DNA of 64,000 nucleotides from Scedosporium boydii (taxonomy: Eukaryota > Ascomycota > Sordariomycetes > Microascales > Microascaceae), in assembly GCA_002221725.1 (NCBI GenBank), contig NJFT01000003.1:1-64000 (forward strand), given 5' to 3'. The notes beneath the pieces were generated by a model. That model had not been told where the DNA came from and did not search any database. It worked only from the letters and a program-made list of their open reading frames with translations. Numbering within the stretch: the first letter of the stretch is position 1; each line of letters begins with the position of its first letter. Below, one piece after another: positions 22,448-34,100 of this stretch. The position numbers were made by a program, and so were the translations under genes.

Positions 22448-25400
22448 ATGGGGTAAGTTGGAGTGCGAAGCGCGCAGATCTCTAGTCGCGTCGGGCGTCG
22501 CTGATCGCTAACCTTTGGGTCTCGCTAGTGTTCCCAAATTCTTCCGATGGATATCAGAGCGATATCCCGGCATCTCTCAGCTCATCGCCGAGAACCGAAT
22601 CCCCGAATTCGACTGTCTCTACGTATGCGCTCGTCCGATCGTCTTCGATTGCGCTTCTTCCGCCCTCCGCTCCCTGCTTTCTTCGACCACACGCTAATCT
22701 GTCCATGTTGCATAGCTTGATATGAATGGTATCATTCACAACTGTACCCACAAAGACGCTGGCGAAGATGTCGCCTTCCGTCTCAGCGAGGAGGAGATGT
22801 TTATCCGCATCTTCAACTACATCGAACACTTATTCGGGAAGATCAAGCCCAAAAAGCTCTTCTACATGGCCATCGATGGTGTGGCCCCGCGAGCGAAGAT
22901 GAACCAGCAACGAGCCCGAAGATTCAGGACGGCGCTGGATGCTGAGAAGGCTCGTGAAAAGGCCGTTCGGGAGGGCGTTGAGCTTCCCAAAGAGCCGCCT
23001 TTTGACAGCAATTGTATCACGCCTGGTACGCCTACACTGCCCACTCTTTACTACAAGCTGCCGGCTAGGTATCTTGGCAGCCTCTAAGGAATGTCGCTAA
23101 CAGAAGGCAGGAACCGAGTTTATGGCCAAGCTGTCCCACCAACTAAGATATTTTATCAATAAGAAGGTCTCCGAAGACTCGGATTGGCAGGGTTGTGAAG
23201 TCGTCCTCTCTGGCCATGAGGTGCCGGGAGAGGGTGAGCACAAGATCATGGAGTACATCAGGAATGCGAAAGCTCAACCTGAGTACAGCCCTGATATCCG
23301 TCACTGTCTGTACGGCTTGGACGCAGATCTCATCATGCTTGGTCTGCTCAGTCACGACCCTCACTTCTGTCTTCTTCGAGAGGAAGTTACTTTTGGACGT
23401 GCTTCCAAATCCAAGTCGAAGGAGCTCGAGCACCAAAACTTCTACCTTCTTCATCTCTGCATTGTAAGAGAATATTTGGAGCTAGAATTTCAGGAGTTGA
23501 AGGACCCGGAAACTCTTGGCTTTCCTTTCGATCTCGAACGCATCATTGACGACTTTATCCTTATGGCCTTCTTCGTCGGCAACGACTTCTTGCCCAACCT
23601 TCCTTGGCTCCATATCAACGAGGGCGCCCTCGCCTACATGTTTCGCGTGTACAAGAGAATTCTACCCAAGTGCGAAGGCTACATCAACGAGCTCGGAGTT
23701 ATTAACCTGAAGCGCCTTGAGCTACTCTTGACTGAAATTTCTCAGGTTGAATTCGATCATTTCGAGAATGACGTCGCCAACGAAAAGTGGTTCCAGTCCA
23801 AGCAGATGGAAGAGAGCTTGCCCAATACTAAGAAGAAGACCCCCAAAGGCCAGCTCATTATCACCTCTGCACAAAGAGATCTTTGGAAGAAAAAGATCAA
23901 ACCCTTCGTCACAAACAGATCTTCGAAGCCCTTGAACCTCGGCTCCGGTCTGAAGGCCGAGGATCGGGAGTTCGTCAAGACACTGGCGGACACTCTCCGT
24001 CTTGAGTGGACCACCCAGGAGGACGAGAGTGGAAACCGAAGTCTGGTTGTTTCTTTTCCCCCCAAACCTGCCGGGTTTGAAGACGAAGACGATGATGATG
24101 ATGACGACGATGACGAGGAAGCGAACATGGCCGTTTTCCGTGTCGTTAAGCAGTATGATCGAGCCGTGGTGGTTGACGTCACCTCCGAACAGGCCCAAGC
24201 AAATTACGACAAGGTCTACCAGGAGAAGTATCAGGGATGGAAGTCCAAGTACTACCTCCAGAAATTTGAGTGGCCCTTGGAATCCTACGATGCTGAGCTT
24301 GTTAAGCTTTGTGAAAACTACGTCCAGGGTCTTCAGTGGGTTCTGTACTACTACTATCGTGGTATCGCGTCCTGGCCTTGGTTCTACCGCTACCACTACT
24401 CTCCCCTCATGTCAGGTAAGTCATATTTATTCTTTGACCTGGCCCACTTTGCTTCTTCCCTGTTCTAACGTTAGCTCTCTAGATGTTGTTAAGGGTCTTG
24501 GCGCCGACCTCAACTTCAAGAAGGGCGAGCCCTTCAAGCCATATGAACAGCTCATGGGTGTGCTTCCCGATCGCAGCAAGAGCATTGTCCCAAAGGTCTA
24601 CTGGGAATTGATGACCGACCCCAACTCTCCCATCTACGACTTCTATCCGCGAGAGTTTGAACTGGACATGAATGGCAAGAAAATGGATTGGGAAGCCGTC
24701 GTGAAGATTCCATTCATCGATGAGGAGAGGCTATTGAACGCCATGGCCCCGAAGAACAAGCTATTGACATCGGATGAGGACGCCAGGAACCAGTTTGGTG
24801 TCTCGCTCAAGTTTACCTACTCATCCGATGTCGACTATGTCTATCCCTCATCGCTGGTTGGCGTCTTCCCAGATCTGCCCAACTGTCACTGCGTAGAGAA
24901 CATCTTCGAGCTGCCCGATACGGAAGGTCTTGAATACAGGGTTGGCCTTGTTGATGGCGCGAAGCTGAATATCGAGGCACTCGCCGGTTTCCCCACTCTA
25001 CACACCCTGCCATATGAGGGTCTTCTCGTCGAGGGTTATGGCATCAATGTCTTCCAGTCGGAGAGCAGGAACCCCAGCATGATTATCACGCTGACGGACT
25101 CCGATGCTAGGTCCAAACCGGAATATGCCATCCAAAAGCTTGGCAAGCGGTGCTTCGTTGGATACCCTTTCCTGCAGGAGGCAAAGGTCGTCAAGGTGTC
25201 CGACTCTCATTTTAACTACCAGCTCGATGCTAATGGCCACGTTAGCCAAACTCCCCAGTCGGGCAAGGAGCTTCATGAGTTCCCCAAGGAGGCGAACTAC
25301 ATTGAGAACTGGCATGCCCGACGTCTTGGTATCACCATCGGCACAGTTGAGACTCTTGTGCACGTGCATATGCTCAAGGGTCTCATTAAGACGGAGGAGG

Positions 25401-27022
25401 GCGCGCTTATCAAGGAATATGGCGAGAACCCCAGCTTGCGTAGCACATACGCTTCCCAGACTATTGTGGATGAAGTAGTCAACGAGGATGAGCGCTTTAT
25501 TGAAAAGGCAGCCGTCCCGATCGAAGAAGAATTCCCGGTCAATACCCAAGCTTTCTTCCTGGGTGAGTTCAACTACGGAAGGCCTCTAGTCGTCTCGGGC
25601 CATTCAAACAATAAGGCGGAGATTAGGTTGTCCGTCCTGAAGCAGAAGGAGCCCGAATTCGCGAAGGCCATCATCCACGAGGCGTTCCGATCTAACAGAT
25701 ACGTGCCATCGTACGCCGTCGCGAAGCAGCTGGGAATCGACGCGCTTGTCCTCAGTAAGATTACGTCGTCGTACCGAGTCAACACGGCGGCGGGTCTAAA
25801 GGTTAATCTCGGACTGAATCTGAAGTTCGCTGCCAAGGGGCAGAAGGTCTTGGGCTATTCGCAAAAGTCGGGAACGGGTTGGGAGTTCAGCAATACTGCG
25901 ATCCAGCTGATTGCAAGCTTCATGGTTACTTTCCCCGACTTCTTTGCCGCCATGCACAGGGTTGCTGTCAAGAGCGACGTCGCGGATACCGATCTCTGGC
26001 CCGACCCCGCGGTGGCTGGCACGAGGATCAAGGAAATCGGCGCGTGGTTGAAGCAGCAAGGAATCAGCAAGTTTGAGCGGGTTCCATTGGAAGCGGAACA
26101 GCTCGACTCTGATGTCGTCATGAAGCTCGCCGAGGTTGGAGAAGAGGTCTCGCAGCTTAACAAAGAACCCGCTATGAAGTCGATGAAGGGGGTCCCTAGA
26201 TCCGCAATTCTCAAGCCCTCCGACACGGAGCTTCTCTTGAGTAACCAAAAGTTTGCTCTGGGAGACCGTGTTACGTATGTTTCGGCCGCCGGTAAAGTCC
26301 CGCTTAGCGTCCGAGGAACCGTGGTTGGCATATCTCGTACCGCCACCGCGCTCCTCCTGGATGTTGTCTGGGACCAAGCGTTCATGAGCGGCAACACCCT
26401 CGGCGACCGTACCCCTCCATTCCGAGGCCAAACTGTCCCCGCGTCGTCGGTCCTCAATACCACGAACAAGCAAGTGGTGACGGGCTCCAAGGCCGCTCTT
26501 GGTAGGAACCCCGTGCGAGCCGTACCGGCTCTTACCACTTCTTCCTACGATACGACGGGCATGCCCCAATACAGGGATGCCACTCCTCCCCCGCCTTTAC
26601 GAGGAGGTTGGAGCGGAGCCGTTAATGGTGGTCGTGGTCGAGGTCGCGGCGGTCGCGGAGGCCAGGCTGGAGCGGTGGCTAACCTTGCCCACCGCCCACA
26701 CCCCAACGCTTCGGGTACGAATAGCCCACGAGGAGGAGGACCTGCTCACCCCGGAGTCAATGGCCGCGGTCGAGGCCGGGGAGGACCCAGAGGCTATAGC
26801 GCCTCGCCTCACACTCCAGGTTCCGGCACTGAGTCACCTGGCCTGCCGGGGAGGACACAGTATAACATGGTCCCACCACCCTCGAACCTAGACACCCCTC
26901 CTAGCGGCGAACGCGGTGGACGAGGTAGGGGCCGTGGCCGAGGTGGACACCGTGGTCGAGGCGGCGGCTCCAACCGGGGTCGCGGTGGAGCGTCGAGCGG
27001 AGCTGGCACACCCTCGTCCTAG
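22448..27022 (+). CDS. XRN1: Cytoplasmic 5'-3' exoribonuclease Xrn1 (Kem1/Exo-1)
   Basis: Five exons, 22448-22452, 22529-22622, 22716-23025, 23111-24415 and 24483-27022, give 1417 residues. It begins GVPKFFRWISERYP, the invariant Xrn start. Catalytic acidic residues are intact: Asp35 in LDMNG, Glu177/Glu179 in EGEHK, Asp207/Asp209 in GLDADL and Asp295 in VGNDF. Xrn1-type domains follow, including an SH3-like segment (ALGDRVTYVSAAGKV). The enzyme degrades decapped 5'-monophosphate mRNA in the cytoplasm. The length and RGG-type tail (about 1288-1410) fit Xrn1, not nuclear Rat1. An acidic Asp run sits near residue 460-472 inside the catalytic half. The coding part of exon 1 is only five bases (ATG GG). 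It shares its upstream region with HAT2. Confidence 0.96.
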
Positions 27023-27994
27023 AATGACGACAGTGGTGACTATTATTTCCAATCGTATCTCTGAATCGCGATTGCTCCTCTGGTGTTTTCTTCCTTCTTT
27101 GTTCCCTCTCTCCTGCAAAGCGATGACGCCACGACGTGTTTCCCTCATCTTAGTTTCTGAATTATTCTCGGCGGAGTTCACCTCTCGATGTATACAAACT
27201 CCTCACGTATATATTTCTTTTTTTCTGTTACGAAGAAACGAAGTTGACGCACCACGACCGGCTACACAGGCATTTTGCGACACCGCATTCTTGCATTCTT
27301 TATTTTCTGCATTGGACCGGGGCGTCATGTGTTTTTCTCTCTGAATGAACCTTGATATACACATACGAGGGTCTGCATTGGGTGGCACTGATTTACTTGG
27401 AAGGAGGGGAAAAAGAAAAGAAGACGGAAGGGAAAGAGGAAAGTTCTTTTTGTATTCAGGGATTCGGGACGGTCGTCCTCGGCTGGTTCTTTTGTCGGAC
27501 GGCCTTTGGTAGCGAGTTGGACAGCGAGATGGGGATAGAAAACTTGTGTTTGATTGTGGCTTTAGGCATAGAGAGCTATAGCCCGAAGCGGGAAGAACAG
27601 GCCTTTTTTTTTTTTTTTTTGCCTTGTGCTTTCCTGTGATACCTGTTCCAACTATGTGCCAAGTTTACTGTTTGCGATGGGATGTTTTATGTGACAAGGT
27701 GGCAATATCTAGCTAGAGCGCAACGGTATAAAGAAGGCAAAGGCAGTGATTTTGCCTGTGTCATCACGAGGTAGCCTCTTCCAGTCCTTCGAATCTACTT
27801 GTACTGGTAGGTCAGTTCCAAAGCGAGAAGAAAGAAAAACAAAAGTGTATTCCATGACGCCTCGAGATATCCCTATCTTGACCAATCCAAGCCCCCAAAA
27901 AGCTAGTATCGACACCGCAGCGTTGTTTTATATCTTGTTTTTCGAACCATCTCTCGCTGCTCAACCCATGCCATCACCACTCAAGTCCTCCAAC
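27023..27994. other. Intergenic region between convergent XRN1 and SPC3
   Basis: 3' flanks of both genes. A T-run of 17 lies at 27604-27620 and purine-rich tracts surround 27400-27450. No gene is recognised. Confidence 0.55.
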
Positions 27995-28796
27995 TCAATT
28001 CTTATTCTTCAGCGCCGGAAAGTCAAACAACTTGCTAACACCACCCTTCATCGCCTCCCACTTCCCGTAAGCGCGCTCCTGGTTCCAGGTAAGCAGGCCG
28101 ACCCAGGGCTGGACGTTGTAGTGGAGCTTGAGCTTGACGTCGGAGACTTTGGCGACTTTTCCGGAGGGGTGGGTGATTTGGTATTTGGGGCGTTGGTTGC
28201 GGAGTTTGAGGATGCCTCTATATGTTTTTCCTTGTCATTAGTATACATCGCCCATCTTCTCCTCTGCCCAAATAAGAGGGGAAAACATACCGGCTGGGAT
28301 CAATACTCTTGCCCGCCGCGCTCCTCCTCAACTTCTTCATCGTCGCGGGCCCTACATTCGCCAAATGGTCCGAGCTGGGGCTCGTGATGATAGAGTCCCA
28401 GATGACGGCGCTATTCGTGGCGTTGGAGCCGGGGGAGTCGGGCCACTCGGCGGTGACGTAGACGAAGAGCTGTTTGGTGTTCCAGGTGATGAGGGAGGAG
28501 AGGTCTGCGTCGAGGGAGAATTTGATGGAGGCGTATTCTTCCTTTTTGGGGGAGTAGTAGTGGACGCGACCTTTTGTTCTGTTTTAAGGAGTTAGGCTTT
28601 TTGCTTGCCCTCTGATTCTGAGAGGTGGGAAGGCGGGAGAGATGGGGACTAACACTGAGAGGTTCTCGACCTTGATGGTGCCGCTGGGGGTTCGTGGCGC
28701 GAGGAGGTCGGAGAGGGCGATGAAGATGCCGAGGGTGAAGACGACTGTTGTGAAGAAGGAGAAGGTGTTTTGGAGGCGGGTGAGGGAGTTGTGCAT
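27995..28796 (-). CDS. SPC3: Signal peptidase complex subunit 3 (SPC22/23)
   Basis: Three exons, 28654-28796, 28291-28578 and 27995-28217, give 217 residues. The start MHNSLTRLQNTFSFFTT and the single N-terminal membrane helix (about residues 12-32) are typical of the family. The luminal domain has the conserved stretch from DADLSSLITWNTKQLFVYV through an N-x-T sequon (SNATNS) to the C-terminal LHYNVQPWVG motif. Spc3 is an essential, glycosylated type II membrane subunit of the ER signal peptidase that supports cleavage of secretory precursors. The three exons join in frame with consensus splice sites. Length agrees with fungal Spc3 proteins. Confidence 0.93.
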
Positions 28797-29466
28797 GGTG
28801 GGCGAAGCTGGGGGGATTTGATGGGGGGAAGTAGAGGTGGGAGAGCCGTTGCTCAGATGGATAAGAAGAGGCAGAAACCGTAAATTGGAAGTGGAAACTA
28901 AAAAGAAAGAGGGGAGGTAAATCAATTGCGGCAACACCACATGGATCTTGAAGGGATGTGGTGGCTGTATGCAGGTCGCTGGAGGGTGTGCAAGGGTCTG
29001 AAGCTTGTCGTGGTGAGGCCACGAAGCTCGAATTGGCGTTCAGATGCAGCCTTGTCAGAGGTGGAGCTGGCATTAATAGCTACAAATTTGGACCAATAAT
29101 AGCGCGGCACACAAGATGAATTTAGGACCAATGAGAATTCGAGCATCGACGTCACTTCAACTTGCTTCACAGTCAACGACGACGTTTTCTACGACGACTT
29201 CGTCCACGATTATGTTCCTTTGATACCCTCGGAATTCAATTCATCAGACTAGATTATTTCACCGTATCAGCTGGATAGGTGATACCCGGGCCGAAACTTG
29301 ATTCTTTAGAGTCAATATATCTGTCCCAAGCTTCCAAATGCCCTACTATGTCTCCCGCTTCACCGTCTGGTCAATCCATGACATCCCTCTGACTCCGGGG
29401 TTAAGTCGGGAGAAAAAGAAGAAGAAGAAGAAATAAAAAAAAAACCTTCATCGTCATCCCTCAACA
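28797..29466. promoter_or_regulatory. SPC3 promoter and 3' flank of the secreted-protein gene
   Basis: Both flanking genes are on the minus strand. The SPC3 leader begins near 28800. An A/G-rich run is present at about 29410-29445. No gene is recognised. Confidence 0.5.
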
Positions 29467-30248
29467 CTAGTCGGCAGTGATGAGAACCCCCATACCCATC
29501 GGGTCCCAAATCTTGCCCCTGGTCTGCAAGTGCTTACCATCCAAGCGCGGACAAACAATATCCGTAACCGTAACCGCATAATCCGCCACGTAGTTCCAGG
29601 TCCTGTGTACTCCTGGCGGTCGGTCTTGGGCTCCCAGCACAGGTAAATCGCCGAATTATTCGAGCAGCTAACGCGTCCGCATCCCTTCCCCTTCATGACC
29701 GCCTGGTCCTTGGGCACCACGCGCAGGTAGTCGATGCCCTGCTTGATCCTGTCGAGGTTGGCCCACTCGCCCTGGGAACAGTCGGCGTCGGCGACCTCGA
29801 TCTCGGGCTGGAGATCGACCATGTCGTCGTCGGGGTCGGGGTCTCCGCCGGAGGAGGATAGGGAGGTGGTGTGGTGCTCGGGGAGGCCGAAGTCGTAGTT
29901 GGGGTTGAGTTTCTTGACTTGCTCAGCGACCTCTTGGATTGTGCCGGTGAGGGTTAGATCCTCGCCGTTCGGGCTCCAGGGGCCTGTGAAGGTGGTGGGG
30001 ATGATCTTGAAGCCGGCGGCCTCGAGGGCTTGGGCGGCGTTTGGGGAGTTGTCGAGGTCGATGGCATCGAGGGGGTGGGCGATGACGGCCTAGAGATGAT
30101 GGTGTGCATCAAGCTAGGTTTCATTGCTCATTGAGAAGCTTGGGTGTGGATAGGGTAGAAGAATCCGTAGGAGAGGGAGAAAATGAAACGAAGGAGGACC
30201 AACCTTAAAGGAGGCAGCAAGAAGCGCGAAAAGAGCGGGAGCTTTCAT
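29467..30248 (-). CDS. Small cysteine-containing secreted protein with an apparent frameshift
   Basis: Exon 1 (30204-30248) and exon 2 (from 30089) encode a signal peptide (MKAPALFALLAAS...), an Asp-rich linker (DPDPDDD) and a C-terminal Cys domain. That domain resembles fungal secreted effector-like proteins of the Ecp2/Hce2 type (DCSQGEWANLDRI, GCGRVSCSNNSAIYLCWEP). Near 29600 the frame must shift for the domain to continue: after the Trp-Glu-Pro of LCWEP the open frame turns into Arg-rich nonsense and stops at 29454. Another frame there reads WNYVADYAVTVTDIVCPRL and ends naturally at 29467. No intron of credible size with GT-AG ends fits. It may be a one-base deletion in the strain, making a broken gene, or an assembly error. 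Upstream of the break, the codons and splice sites look normal. Function is unknown. Confidence 0.6.
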
Positions 30249-31121
30249 GGTTGCTGATTTGTTGATTGTAGTTTAGCCGTAGTTCAAAGTAATTGGCAAT
30301 CGGAGTTGTAGATGAGAAGAACAAGGGAAGTCTTCAGCTAGTGTTTTGGGAGATGTGATCTGGGGAGAAGAGGGAAAAGAGGAATAGGAATTGCGTGATG
30401 AATGCTCACATTTATAGTTTTCCGAGGATCCCTTTGCTCTAGCAGTGATTGTGATCTTGAGGAAGGAGCGAGTTGAGGGGACAATTGGAGCAAGAACAAT
30501 AAGTGTGTGAGTGTAGTGATTTTGTAGATCCTTTGAAAATCAGATTTGTTGTGAATGGTGATAGATGGGGGGGAGGAGTAAGATTGTCCCCTCTCTCTAC
30601 CCTAGCTTCTTGATTGTCCTGGGTGGGCAAGCTGATTTGGATCTACAATCTGAGTCTAGAATAAGAATTGGGAATACGGGATGAGGCTACTTGCCACTCT
30701 AGAACACCCTCTCAGCCTTCAACAGACAGAAACAAGAATGACCTTGGGTCCCATGGTTACTCGATGATTCTCCAGACAATGGGGTTCAAGAATTGGTCTT
30801 CTTGGTCACGCTCGCAGGTATCAACAATGGTTGAAAGAACATTAATGTTGAAGAGTAGTCTAACCTGTACTGTACAATATATCTAGATAATACTTCTACA
30901 TGTCTAGCTGAGCCCATGACTTGCTAGCCGACTGACTTGACGAGAGATGGTCTGGTAGATCTTGCCCCCGTCTTTAATCCTCCCAAAAACATAATCTTAC
31001 AGCAAGTTGTTGTGGTTTGTTGTACAACCCCTTCTCCATGTTTTGTTTTTACATGCCCGCTCACAATCTCCCAGCATCATCCACCTCTTTCTCCTTTTTT
31101 CTCTCTCTCTCTCTCTCTCTT
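30249..31121. promoter_or_regulatory. Promoter of the secreted-protein gene and 3' flank of PET127
   Basis: Both neighbours are on the minus strand. A (CT)n microsatellite at 31101-31120 lies just beyond the PET127 stop codon. No gene is recognised. Confidence 0.5.
31101..31120. repeat. (CT)n microsatellite
   Basis: Ten CT units in the 3' flank of PET127, 2 bp beyond its stop codon at 31122-31124; seen as (GA)n on the transcribed strand. Confidence 0.9.
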
Positions 31122-34100
31122 CTACTCCTTGCCCGCCTCATCCCCAAAAACCTCGTTCCACTCCAGCGCCTCCTTCTTATCCACAAACCAAACCGGCTTC
31201 CCCTTCGTCTGCTTCTCCAACCTCCTCCTAAAATCCGACCCCGCCTTACTCAACCGAGGCAGCGCCCGTCCGAACATCACATGCCACTGCTTATCCCGCT
31301 CGTCCTCCGTGTTCATCAGCGCCCTGCGCCGCCGCGCCTTGACCAGCGAGTACAGCTTCTTGGCCCGGTCCTCGCTCATCGTCCGCACCGAGTACTCGAC
31401 CGACCACCGGTCCGTGGTCGTTAGTGACGAGGGGCGCGTGACGTATTTGCCGTTGACCTTATTGCGGATCGTGAGGATCATGCCGAGGAGGTCTTCGGAG
31501 GGGTCTTCGACGTCGAATTCGGCTTCGGCTTCGGCTTCTGCTTCGGCTAGGGCGGCGACGGCTGCTGCTGCCTCGTCAGTAGCAACTGATGAAGTGGCGT
31601 CTGTGGTGGCATCTGTGGTGGAGGAGTTCATGGAGGAAGAAGAGGGAGAGGAGGGAGAGTTAGAGGCAGATTTAGTGGTGGTGTCGGCCTCGGCGGTGTC
31701 AGTAGAGGCGGAAGTAGAAGTCGTTTCCTTCGAAGACTTGTCGCCGCCCTCGTCACCGGACTCAACCAGGAGTTGGACGAGAACGCGCTCGAAGGTTTGA
31801 AGTTTCGTAGGCTTGGATGTCTGCTGCTCAGCAAACATAGATTCCTCCTCGGGGCTGAGGGCCGGCCTGTCATCGACTTGCTCGGCGAGTCGCATGATGA
31901 GGTCTTTGAGCGTGACCTTACGGTGGCTCTCGACGACGGCAGCTTCTTCCGCCTCTGCAGCTGCTGCCTCTTCTTCCACAGTTATTCTGTCCTCGGCCGA
32001 AGTGGGGTCTGCTTCGGGCGACTCGGATGCAGCCTTTTCGATGGGACTGGACTCTTCGGCAACGAGCGACTCAGGAACAGGCTCGGAAACCGCGGGCTCA
32101 GGCTGGGCCGGGCCGAACGTCTTAGAGACCGACTGAGCCATCGCTCGCTCCTCCTCATCGACAACATCCTCTTCCACAGAACCCTGCTCCTCCTCTGCCG
32201 TGCTCGTCTCTTGCTCCGCCGTAACATCATCCGTCAGGATTTCCAAAAGCGTCTCGACATAAGCCTGCACCTCCTCGGGCGTCTTCCCCTCGACGAGCCC
32301 GCTCTGCTCAAGCGCCTCCTCAATACTCCTCCTCACATATCCCACACCCAACTCATCGCTCTTCACAGCCTCTTCGGCCTTGAGGTTCATCTCCGTCCAC
32401 ACAGCCAAACTCATCCCATCGGAATACCTCGGCTCATCCGACTCAGCATCGAAGCCCGCCTCAAACTCATCCTCCTCCTCCACATCCGCCTGCCGCTGCG
32501 CCATCCCCATCATCTGCTTCTCAAACTTATCGACCTCGGCACGCCTCATGCTCTGCGCGTGATGTATCCGGTCGTCGGCGACGGGCCTGGCAAAGAAGTA
32601 CAAAAGCGGCGGATTTGTCGGTCGCGCCTCGACGTGGACGCGCAGCGACTGGTTCGGGAACTTCTCCGTCGCGCGGTTCAGCAAGTCGTTGAGCAGGTGC
32701 ACGCTGAGCCTGAACTCCTGGTCGCCTAGATGCACCGTGTTGGTGCCGTGGAGGGCCAGGTCCATCTCCTCGATGGGGATGTACTGGAAGCCGAAGATGC
32801 GCTGGGTGTTGTGGTAGGCGACGAAGATGCCGTCCATGCGGCCCATGCGTACCTGCAGCGAGTATTTGAGGAATGCGGAGCGGATCATGTCGTAATATTC
32901 GCGCTCGAAGGACTCGAATTGGCCGAGGCGGTGGCGGATTTCGTAGCCAAGTCCCTTGTGGTAGTCGTATGCGTCCATGCGGATGGCGAGCACAGCGCGC
33001 GTCTTGATGTCGAACATGCCTGCCTGGGGTAATCGGGGGTCGTGGGCGTCGAGCTGTGATCGGAGGATAAAGTCTCCTAGCGTAGTGTAGTGGAAGGCCT
33101 CCTCACCGTTGCGTTGCTCTTCGGTGAGCTGATCGGATTTGGAGCGCCGGAACAATTCGTACTCCTCCTTGGGCACCGTGAACAGCTTCTCCATAGATTT
33201 GCCCATCATGCTGAGAATGTTGGCCGTATCGAACTGTTTGTCGGCATCGATGGCGTAAATCCCATTCTTCCAATGGAGAAAAGTCGCCGCGGGGGCGCGC
33301 AGGATCCTGGTAAAGTTCGTGCTCTCCGGAACGAACTCCTTGGACGTGTTGGCTGGGTTGATGGGTCGCCACGCCGAGAGAAGGTAATGGAAGTGAGCTA
33401 GCATAGAACTCATGCTCGACGTCGAGCCGCTGTATTTCTTCTTGTTCTTCGCCGCCAGCTCGATCAGCTGAGCGTCCTCCGAGGACGAAACGAAAGCCTT
33501 GAGCGCCGAGAAGTCGAACTGATCGATGGGCATAATCGTCGCGAGGTAAGGGTCGAAGTTGTAAACTTTCGACCTCGTGTCCTGCATCGGGTATACGCCA
33601 GGCTTAAACAGACACCGGTCAAGGTTATAGGAGAGCCTCGGCACACTCAACGGGGGCTGCGGAAGCGGAGTCAACTTGAGACTTCGCGCCGTCACCCGAT
33701 GAACCTCCAAATCGCCCTTCAAATCCCCCTCCGCATTACCCTCCCCACCCTTTTTCGACTTCCTGCCTGGCTTCTTCTTGCCGGCCGAAGCCGAAGCCCC
33801 TTCCTCCCCCTTCGCAGCAGCAGCAGCAGCAGCAGCAGCAGGGGTAGCCTTTTTCCTCTTCCGCTTCGGAGGCGGCTCTACGCCATTCAACGACTCGACG
33901 GAAATCTCCCTCCTCTCCAACACGGACTTGACCACCCCCGCTGCATCCTCAACACTCTCGCTCCCCTCCTCCGGTGCCGCCACCGACGCCGCTGCCGCCA
34001 GCTCATCGTGCTGCCCGGCTATGTATTCCTCGACTCCACCGATCGTGGCCGCATCCGGTTGCTCGGAGAGCATCGCCAGCGACGACCTTAGAGATTTTGT

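Noticed and set aside
24002..24415. An upstream extension of the last XRN1 frame in exon 4
   Set aside because: It reads exon 4 in the wrong frame and crosses intron 24416-24482; the true frame carries the Xrn1 sequence.
25796..26569. A 257-codon minus-strand open frame
   Set aside because: Antisense to the XRN1 C-terminal region; no motif and poor codon use.
31773..32729. A 318-codon plus-strand open frame
   Set aside because: It is antisense to the PET127 acidic C-terminal part and core; its Leu/Arg/His-rich product is the mirror of GC-rich coding sequence and has no motif.
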